A program made the translations under genes and the position numbers. Below are positions 15,050 to 20,804 of a DNA stretch of 20,804 bases, in pieces. The DNA is taken from positions 1-20,804 of the forward strand of contig CAYYBZ010000001.1 in assembly GCA_964470285.1 (NCBI GenBank). The letters run 5' to 3'. The notes beneath the pieces were generated by a model. It saw only the letters and a list, made by a program, of their open reading frames with translations, had not been told where the DNA came from and did not search any database. Positions within the stretch are counted from its first letter, which is position 1, and the number at the start of each line of letters is the position of its first letter. This stretch comes from CAYYBZ01 sp964470285 [NCBI: uncultured Oligoflexia bacterium] (lineage in GTDB: Bacteria; Bdellovibrionota_G; CAYYBZ01).

Positions 15050-17071
15050 ATGAAAAGAAAAAATATTAAAAACCTGCTGTTGATGATTTTAATCTCTCTT
15101 ACAGCAAGCTATTGCTCAAAGGAACTGGTGGAATATCAGGGAGATCCTTCCCAGGGAGGCGGAAAACTTACGATAAACGGAAGCTTTTGTGCGGACAGCC
15201 CCGATGATGTCGAACTCCCCGTTAAAATTCTTTTCTTAGTCGACCAGTCGGGAAGTTTAGTTGTTAACGATCCGGATTACTGCAGATCACTTGGACCCGG
15301 AAGCGGCCCGGCCTGCCCCGGAGACAAGACAAACATGAGACAGGAGGCCATAAGAAATATATGGCTCAGATATGTTATCAACCCTTCCTATCATTTCGGA
15401 ATAGTGACTTTTGCCAACAGTGTTGTTCCGATAACCCAGAATCCCGACGGATATTTTCTGCAGGGATTTGACGTAGAACCCTTCATCAGCTCTCTTGTAA
15501 CAACAGATAATGCCGGAAATCCCACTGTCGGGAGTACTACCGATATATTTAACACACTCGACCTTGCAAGGAACGTTATTCAATCTGATCTTTCAAATAC
15601 ACCGCAACTCGACAGAAATAAAATTAGATACGTCGTAATACTTTTTACAGACGGTATTCCCGACGACGGTATCGGACAGCCATATCCAAACGGAGGGGCA
15701 CCCCTTGAAGACAAGGATTCCATAGTTAACATGGCCGAAGAAATATCAAATCTCGAAGCCTACTGGGATGCCGGAGATGTTACAATCAACACGGCTTACT
15801 TAAACGTAAATACATCATCGCCGGAACCGTCTCAGGTTATCAATGCAAGGGATCTTCTTCAATCGATACAGCTTGTCGGTAACGGGCTTTATTCTGAATT
15901 CAACCCGATTCAGAATCCGGCAGATGTTGTTACATTTGACGGCTTTGATTTAACATCATTCGTAAGGACTTTCGCAATCAAATCATTCGTTGCATACAAC
16001 AGAAATGCAAAAATTGACAACACGGGTTCAATGCTTGCCGATTCCGACGGCGACGGCCTTCCCGATCCTTCCGACAACAGGCTTAAGGGAAATTCCGATC
16101 TTTTTATAGTTGATTACGATGGGGGAGGCTGTGTCGACTATGCGGAAAATGCGCTGGGCCTTGACCCCCAGGATCCTCTTGATGACTGCTCCCTTTCCAA
16201 TATTCCGGGCACTGATACAGACGGGGATACCTGCCCCGATGTTTTAGAAGATACCGTACTCACTGATCCGGATGATCCCTCAGACTGTAACATTACGCAG
16301 TTTATGGATTCTGATTCGGACGGATGCTCAGACTATATTGAAAACTTAAGCGGAGTTTTAGATCCCTTTAATTCGCTTGACTGTCTTTCTTCGGTATTAA
16401 GGGATACTGATTTTGATTACTGCGGTGACTTTGTCGAGGTTTCAATCGGATCTGACCCCTTTAATCCGTTCGACTGCGACTGCGATGAAAATAAAAGATA
16501 TGACTCCGATTATGACGGACTTTTAGACTGTGAAGAGGAGCTTTTAGGTTACGCAACAACACAGTTTGATTCGGATAGAGACGGATTGACCGACTTTTCG
16601 GAATTTCACGGCGGATCAAATCCGGTTTCTCTGGAGGAGGGAATTCTAGATACGGATATGGACGGCTGGGTAAACAACACCGAAGTCAGGGAGCACACAA
16701 ATCCCAAATACACCGACGGGTCCGAGCGCTCAAGAATTGCATATGACTATGCTCTTACAAATCAGGGACTGTCAATCGAAGGTCTTTACTGTTACGACTT
16801 TTCAGTTAAAAATATTACTCTTTTTAACACTCAGCCGGATATTAACGGCAGAGACGGCGTAAACAACATAAGTTTTTACATTATAGAATCTCCCCAGGAT
16901 ATTAATCTTTCAAATACTCAGGGAGTAATGAGGGTAAAAGAATTAAAAATCCGCATTGACACAGATGGAAACAAGTTCCTTATCGAGGATGACGATATAA
17001 CAGAAACTCCGATCGGTTCCACTTTAACTTTTGAGGATGCCGATATTAAGAATTTCACTTTATCCGAGTAA
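15050..17071 (+). CDS. VWA-domain exported protein with Cys-paired calcium repeats (paralogue 2)
   Basis: 673 residues from the ATG at 15050; a TTG six bases upstream overlaps the previous stop and is less likely. Signal sequence with Cys 22 (SYC; Tyr at -1 is unusual for a lipobox). VWA domain with DQSGS (Asp65, Ser67, Ser69) and FTDG (Thr200, Asp201). It shares ILFTDGIPDDGIG and overall layout with the preceding gene, so they arose by duplication. After a standard calcium loop (ADSDGDGLPD) come four unusual repeats (355-478) with two Cys each, then ordinary loops (DSDYDGLLD, DSDRDGLTD, DTDMDGWVN). The last 110 residues (from about 562) match the C-terminal domain of paralogue 1. There is almost no Shine-Dalgarno site, and the two-base gap to the previous stop suggests translational coupling. 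Likely surface-exposed and calcium-dependent; ligand unknown. Confidence 0.86.
   Translation: MKRKNIKNLLLMILISLTASYCSKELVEYQGDPSQGGGKLTINGSFCADSPDDVELPVKILFLVDQSGSLVVNDPDYCRSLGPGSGPACPGDKTNMRQEAIRNIWLRYVINPSYHFGIVTFANSVVPITQNPDGYFLQGFDVEPFISSLVTTDNAGNPTVGSTTDIFNTLDLARNVIQSDLSNTPQLDRNKIRYVVILFTDGIPDDGIGQPYPNGGAPLEDKDSIVNMAEEISNLEAYWDAGDVTINTAYLNVNTSSPEPSQVINARDLLQSIQLVGNGLYSEFNPIQNPADVVTFDGFDLTSFVRTFAIKSFVAYNRNAKIDNTGSMLADSDGDGLPDPSDNRLKGNSDLFIVDYDGGGCVDYAENALGLDPQDPLDDCSLSNIPGTDTDGDTCPDVLEDTVLTDPDDPSDCNITQFMDSDSDGCSDYIENLSGVLDPFNSLDCLSSVLRDTDFDYCGDFVEVSIGSDPFNPFDCDCDENKRYDSDYDGLLDCEEELLGYATTQFDSDRDGLTDFSEFHGGSNPVSLEEGILDTDMDGWVNNTEVREHTNPKYTDGSERSRIAYDYALTNQGLSIEGLYCYDFSVKNITLFNTQPDINGRDGVNNISFYIIESPQDINLSNTQGVMRVKELKIRIDTDGNKFLIEDDDITETPIGSTLTFEDADIKNFTLSE
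16112..16483 (+). repeat. Four Cys-paired calcium-loop repeats in the second VWA protein
   Basis: Residues 355-478 hold four units of the form D-x-D-x-(D/G)-x-C-x-D-(x)2-E-(x)n-DP-(x)n-D-C: loops DYDGGGC, DTDGDTC, DSDSDGC and DTDFDYC, each closing with DDC, SDC, LDC or FDC about 20 residues later. The Gly that normally follows the third Asp is shifted or lost, and a Cys takes the loop exit position. Confidence 0.7.
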
Positions 17072-17078
17072 AAGAAAA

Positions 17079-19475
17079 ATGAAATCAGTTATTTTCAAAA
17101 TATTTTTTATACTCCTGCTTACGCCATGTATTGCAACAGCCCAGGTTAGCGTTCGCTTTGACCCGGCTGAAATACCTTCCGGCACTTTAGAGCCGCTTGA
17201 CACTTTTACAGCGAGCCTGCAAATTCAATCTGCACCTGAAAATTTACGCGCAATTGCCTTAGCAGTCAGAGTTGACCCGATAGGGGCCCTTCTCGTTTCA
17301 AACATAACCAAAACGCTCGGCACTTACGACATTTATGAAGTAGGAGCAACTTCCGACAGAATAGTGTGGTTTAACAATGCCGGACTTGCGGCTCCGTTTA
17401 ACCTCGTAGACGTTGAGTTTGAAGTACCGACAAACACTATTACCGACAGCGCAAAAATTATTATTAATGTCCTGCAGATAATAGGGATGGGTTCCGTCGA
17501 TAACCCTTTAAGCTACACAATTGATATTCCGACAATAACCATGGATTACACTGAACCGACACCGGTTCCTACTCCGACCGATCCCGAGCCTACCGCTACT
17601 GCAGTAATTACTCCGTACGGGTCGGGTGACGACAGTGCCCTATTTACAGTGGGAGGAGGCTGCGGAGCACTGGGATCATCGGGCCTACTAAGAATTCCCG
17701 CTTTTCTTCTTTTACTGTTTGTTCCCGCGACGTTGCTTTTTCTGATTATAAGAAAATACAAATATAAAAAATTAATTGTTTTCATAATCGGTTTTTCATT
17801 CTTAATTTCAGTGAAAACCTATGCCCTGACTTATTATGTCGATAAAGATGACGGTAACTGCTCAGACACCGAATACTCCGGAGATCCCTCAATACCTTTC
17901 TGCACAATTCAAACCGCCATGAGCCAGACATTGATACCGGGAGACATAATTGAAATCAGGGATGGAGGCAGCGCCTATCAGGAAGGCACATTAATAATAG
18001 ATTTTGCCCAAAACGGAAACGGAGCCTTAGGTATTCCGATAACCTTAAGGGGAGCTTCAGCCGGAAATCCTACTATAAACGGAGGATCAAGCGCCCCCAT
18101 AGGTATTCAGAATCAAAGCTCATACTGGGCAATTGAAAACTTAACATTACAAAACGGGGGGCCATGGACTTCGATTCTCATACCGCCGGGCGGGGCCTCT
18201 TCGGCAATTATAGGTGGAGAACAAACCGGATTCGGATTTATAATAAGAAACAACATTTTTACTGGTACGGTTGCCAACCCGACTTTAGGAAAAGACGTTG
18301 TAAGAATGGTCGCTAATTTTAATCACACCCATTATTATCAGGGATATCTTATAGAGAATAATACTTTTACCGGATTAACCGTCAGCGGGGGCGTAGCCAT
18401 GATAAGTCTAGGCGGTGCCTCTTACTCAATAATACGCGGCAACACAATAATTCATGATAACGCAGATCCTGAAAACACTTCTCCCTGGAGACATATCTCT
18501 CTTTCAGACGGCCGCGGCAACATAATTGAGAGGAATTTCTCTGCAGGTTATTTCAGAGGCATTCCCAACTCTGCAAATATTACTCTGAGAAATCAAAGCT
18601 CCCCTGCTGCAATAGTGAGAAACAACATTATATATATGCGGGCTGCTCCGCTGGAAGGATCGGCTTCCGAAGATCAGCCGATGGCCGGAATAAGGCTTTT
18701 ATCCGGTTCGGGATCAGTAGACAACAAAATTCATAATAATTCAATTAAACTTGATAAGGACGGCGGAGCAGATGCAAGGTTAGTTGCCGGATTTTACAGC
18801 GGAAATTACAGATGCGGCTCCGATATTATAGATAATATTGTTGTCGGCGGCGATGTAACAGCCGGTGGAGATTATCGATACCCTTATAGCACAGCCGATC
18901 ACACAATTCATTTTGATCTTGATTACAACGATACCTACGATAATCCTGCTCCCCATCATCCCCCGCGCTTTGAAACAATCGGCACTGAGGATGTATATAG
19001 ATGTTATCTGGGATGGTGGACAGATGCGGAATATTCCGATGCCAGCCAGTTAAACTGTGAAGCTGCACCAACCGAAACAGAGACAACTAATGTTTTGGAT
19101 ACAGTCGATCCATATAACGGCGCCGGAACGGTCTATGATGACACTTATTACACTTCAATAAACGGTGCAAGCTCCGCGCTTATCGATACAGGGCAGATCG
19201 AACAGTCAAGATGTACCACACTTACAGGCGGCAGCACAAACTGCACGGCAACAATGGGAGCGACCGGCGGAGCCAACCCTTACGGAAACGCAGACAAATT
19301 CTCATTCTGCGGAGATGCTTATCCACCTGCCAATGAGCCCGATCGGGTTTTTGATATGAGAGATATAGTCACTCTCTGGGGCAGTGATCAGGCCCTAGCC
19401 GGACAGGTAGCCAAGTATTACGTTGAACTGGACACAAGCGAATTACCCGGCAACTGCTTCGACGATACACCTTAA
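17079..19475 (+). CDS. Composite exported protein: cohesin-like domain, internal anchor signal, second signal peptide, right-handed beta-helix
   Basis: 798 residues from the ATG at 17079 (seven bases after the previous stop), chosen because it starts a clean signal peptide (MKSVIFKIFFILLLTPCIATA). Residues about 22-165 look like a cohesin-type beta-sandwich (VSVRFDPAEIPSGT..., LRAIALAVRVDP, VEFEVPT). A Pro/Thr linker follows, then GGGCG (Cys 195), a hydrophobic helix and RKYKYKK (225-231), the layout of a C-terminal anchor signal. With no stop, the frame goes straight into a second signal-peptide-like segment (232-249, ending KTYA) and then YYVDKDDGNCS, the usual start of a secreted beta-helix protein. 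The beta-helix (about 250-650) has NNIF, ENNTF, RGNTI and RNNII turns and 'GIPITLRG', like pectate-lyase or chondroitinase-B type folds. The tail has several Cys. Last gene of the VWA operon. It could be a real fusion or two genes joined by loss of a stop and start. No catalytic residues assigned. Confidence 0.75.
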   Translation: MKSVIFKIFFILLLTPCIATAQVSVRFDPAEIPSGTLEPLDTFTASLQIQSAPENLRAIALAVRVDPIGALLVSNITKTLGTYDIYEVGATSDRIVWFNNAGLAAPFNLVDVEFEVPTNTITDSAKIIINVLQIIGMGSVDNPLSYTIDIPTITMDYTEPTPVPTPTDPEPTATAVITPYGSGDDSALFTVGGGCGALGSSGLLRIPAFLLLLFVPATLLFLIIRKYKYKKLIVFIIGFSFLISVKTYALTYYVDKDDGNCSDTEYSGDPSIPFCTIQTAMSQTLIPGDIIEIRDGGSAYQEGTLIIDFAQNGNGALGIPITLRGASAGNPTINGGSSAPIGIQNQSSYWAIENLTLQNGGPWTSILIPPGGASSAIIGGEQTGFGFIIRNNIFTGTVANPTLGKDVVRMVANFNHTHYYQGYLIENNTFTGLTVSGGVAMISLGGASYSIIRGNTIIHDNADPENTSPWRHISLSDGRGNIIERNFSAGYFRGIPNSANITLRNQSSPAAIVRNNIIYMRAAPLEGSASEDQPMAGIRLLSGSGSVDNKIHNNSIKLDKDGGADARLVAGFYSGNYRCGSDIIDNIVVGGDVTAGGDYRYPYSTADHTIHFDLDYNDTYDNPAPHHPPRFETIGTEDVYRCYLGWWTDAEYSDASQLNCEAAPTETETTNVLDTVDPYNGAGTVYDDTYYTSINGASSALIDTGQIEQSRCTTLTGGSTNCTATMGATGGANPYGNADKFSFCGDAYPPANEPDRVFDMRDIVTLWGSDQALAGQVAKYYVELDTSELPGNCFDDTP
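17661..17825 (+). other. In-frame junction: anchor-type signal directly followed by a signal peptide
   Basis: Codes for GGC + membrane helix + RKYKYKK + second hydrophobic segment ending in a KTYA cleavage-type site. There is no stop, no ATG, GTG or TTG with a ribosome site, and no spacer. ATA at 17748 sits exactly where an ATG would begin a perfect signal peptide (RKYKYKKLIVFIIGF...). Confidence 0.75.
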
Positions 19476-19499
19476 GTCATTGCGAGGAGCAAAGCGACC
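19476..19499 (+). repeat. Degenerate interspersed GTCATTGCGAGGAGC element
   Basis: GTCATTGCGAGGAGCAAAGC then GACC, beginning directly after the stop of the composite gene. It resembles the widespread intergenic element I recall as starting GTCATTGCGAGGAGCGAAGCGA, and the minus-strand copy at 1098-1132. The expected inverted right half is not clearly present, so this copy is probably decayed. Confidence 0.5.
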
Positions 19500-19618
19500 G
19501 GGCAGAGAGTTTCCTCTTTCGTACCTTGCATAAGCGTTTTTAGAAATGCTATCTAGCTCGAAATACTAGGCTGAACATTTATTTTTTCAGAATAATCAAA
19601 TGGTACGACCGGTTTTAA

Positions 19619-19649
19619 AACAGCAAAAGATCAGATATCGGCCGCTGTT
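19619..19649 (-). terminator. Weak hairpin after slipin gene
   Basis: On the minus strand AACAGC and GCTGTT form a six-base stem around a 19-base loop, followed by TTTTA. It lies about 15 bases after the slipin stop. The stem is short, so this is tentative. Confidence 0.3.
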
Positions 19650-19662
19650 CAAATTCAGCAAA

Positions 19663-20409
19663 TTATTTCTTCTCTTGAGGCATAAATGCCTTTAGAAAAT
19701 CTATGGGTACCGGGAATATTGTCGTTGAATTATTCTCGGTGGCAACTTCCGCTAGTGTTTGAAGAAATCTAAGCTGAAGCGCGACTGGATTTCCGCCGAT
19801 AACATTAGCAGCCTCAGCCAGCTTTGCAGAAGCCTGAAATTCGCCGTCCGAGTTGATTATCTTGGCTCTTCTTTCCCTTTCGGCTTCGGCCTGCCGTGCC
19901 ATAGCTCTTTGCATTTCCTGAGGCAAATCGATATGTTTTACTTCAACCAAAGAAACCTTAATACCCCATGGATCGGTATGATCATCAAGAATCTTTGCCA
20001 GCTCCTGGTTGATTTTGTCCCTTGAAGCCAAAAGATCATCGAGTTCATGCTGACCCAGAATTGAACGCAAAGTAGTCTGGGCAAGCTGGCTTGTAGCATA
20101 GAGATAATCTTCTACCTGAATTATTGCTTTTTCAGAATCCATAACTCTGAAATAAATGACGGCATTAACCTTAATGGAAACGTTATCCTTTGTTATAACA
20201 TCCTGAGGGGGCACATCCATTGCAATCGTTCTTAAACTTATTTTCACAATTTTCTGAACTACAGGAAAAACCCATCTAAGACCTGCACTTTTAACATCTG
20301 AAAATTTACCCAGCGTGAAAACGACTCCCCTTTCATATTCCATTACAATTCTGAACCCGGATAAAATCATTATAAAAAGGAATATTCCGAGAATGTAATA
20401 AAGCGGCAT
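19663..20409 (-). CDS. Slipin (stomatin-like SPFH/band 7 membrane protein)
   Basis: 248 residues, the normal length for bacterial slipins. One N-terminal membrane segment ([15 protein letters not shown]), then the SPFH domain: [65 protein letters not shown], then a helical part [37 protein letters not shown], ending with the conserved [23 protein letters not shown]. Family knowledge: slipins form multimeric membrane rings or microdomains and are almost always paired with NfeD. Here the NfeD gene lies 38 bp upstream on the same strand, confirming the pair. The ATG has GGGAGG upstream. Confidence 0.96.
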   Translation of the reverse strand: MPLYYILGIFLFIMILSGFRIVMEYERGVVFTLGKFSDVKSAGLRWVFPVVQKIVKISLRTIAMDVPPQDVITKDNVSIKVNAVIYFRVMDSEKAIIQVEDYLYATSQLAQTTLRSILGQHELDDLLASRDKINQELAKILDDHTDPWGIKVSLVEVKHIDLPQEMQRAMARQAEAERERRAKIINSDGEFQASAKLAEAANVIGGNPVALQLRFLQTLAEVATENNSTTIFPVPIDFLKAFMPQEKK

Positions 20410-20447
20410 AATGTACCTCCCTTTAACGTGACAAGATTTATACTAAA

Positions 20448-20804
20448 CTAAACCTTCTTTTTAACATACAGGATGAGATTTCTCCCTCCGATTATTTCAA
20501 CCTCGTCGTCTTTGTCAATTATTTCTTCAGATTTGGCGTTCCAGTATTCGCCGTTGATAAAAATCTTTCCTTCTTTGCCCTTCTCAATTCTATCAACAGC
20601 CTTGCCGGTAAGATCTTTGAGCCCTTCCCAGCCCGCTGTTTGTTTTTTCTTCATACTGCTCACAACAAAGATTAATATGCCGGCTGCTACCAGGGCTATA
20701 ACTACCGATGATATTATAATTTCCTGCATGGGAATTCTTATATCAGTTTTCTTGGGATCAAACAACAACATAGCTCCCACAATAAAGCATATTAATCCTC
20801 CAAC
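20448..20804 (-). CDS. nfeD: NfeD family protein, C-terminal part (N-terminus outside window)
   Basis: The frame is open to the window edge: codons from 20804 inward read VGGLICFIVGAMLLFD, the membrane segment typical of NfeD, so an internal GTG at 20780 is not the real start. Next come a second membrane helix (IIISSVVIALVAAGILIFVV) and the cytoplasmic OB-fold domain (LTGKAVDRIEKGKEGKIFINGEYWNAKSEE...VEIIGG). Long NfeD proteins have an N-terminal ClpP-like serine protease domain that cuts the slipin partner; whether this one does cannot be seen here. It lies upstream of the slipin gene in the same operon. Confidence 0.93.
   Translation of the reverse strand, partial: VGGLICFIVGAMLLFDPKKTDIRIPMQEIIISSVVIALVAAGILIFVVSSMKKKQTAGWEGLKDLTGKAVDRIEKGKEGKIFINGEYWNAKSEEIIDKDDEVEIIGGRNLILYVKKKV

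Noticed and set aside
17031-17078. Upstream ATG at 17031 for the composite gene
   Set aside because: It would add 16 residues (RMPILRISLYPSKRK...) before a signal peptide that starts cleanly at 17079, and overlaps the previous gene.
17820-19475. Calling the beta-helix part a pectate or alginate lyase
   Set aside because: The fold start and turns fit, but no catalytic Lys/Arg/Ca site could be pinned down by eye, and many beta-helix surface proteins are not enzymes.
20448-20780. A 110-residue stand-alone short NfeD starting at GTG 20780
   Set aside because: The frame continues to the window edge with a typical NfeD membrane segment (VGGLICFIVG), so the gene is truncated by the window rather than short.

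Overview
This window looks like a Gram-negative, deltaproteobacterium-type chromosome (Myxococcota, Bdellovibrionota or a related uncultivated lineage). The evidence is a Glt/Nfs-type envelope machine next to many exported proteins with thrombospondin type 3 (TSP3) calcium loops, VWA domains and Cys-containing C-terminal anchors. Base composition is AT-leaning by eye. No tRNA, rRNA, CRISPR array, transposase or phage gene was seen.

Layout. (1) 1-1071, +: the 3' part of a type I glutamine synthetase gene, cut by the window edge. (2) 1133-3678, -: a GltG/PglI-like protein (FHA, membrane segment, AgmX/PglI C-terminal domain) and, just upstream of it, a small Lys-rich exported protein. (3) 3679-4009: a divergent promoter region. 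(4) 4010-9588, +: an operon of an outer-membrane beta-barrel, a GltE/AglT-like TPR protein and a large GltD/AgmU-like TPR protein. Regions 2-4 together resemble the trans-envelope core of the Myxococcus gliding (Glt) or spore-coat (Nfs) machinery. No motor genes lie inside the window. (5) 9602-11511, -: a small exported protein of unknown function and a larger lipoprotein with propeller-like repeats that ends in a TSP3 repeat. (6) 11512-11992: a 481-bp AT-rich divergent intergenic region. (7) 11993-13228, +: a TSP3 repeat protein with a GGC + membrane helix + Lys tail, closed by a strong intrinsic terminator. (8) 13293-19475, +: a tight three-gene operon of two paralogous VWA/calcium-repeat lipoproteins and a composite protein. 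The composite joins a cohesin-like domain, an internal anchor-type signal, a second signal peptide and a right-handed beta-helix in one frame. (9) 19663-20804, -: an NfeD (partial) and slipin pair.

The accessory part (9602-19475) reads as a calcium-dependent cell-surface or adhesion set, encoded beside a trans-envelope machine that in relatives moves or exports surface material. A functional link is inference only. The most unusual object is the composite gene at 17079-19475. Other points worth a look are a Cys-paired variant of the calcium repeat in the second VWA protein, a shared unnamed C-terminal domain in both VWA proteins, and a terminator whose loop carries a TATAAT hexamer just before the next start codon.
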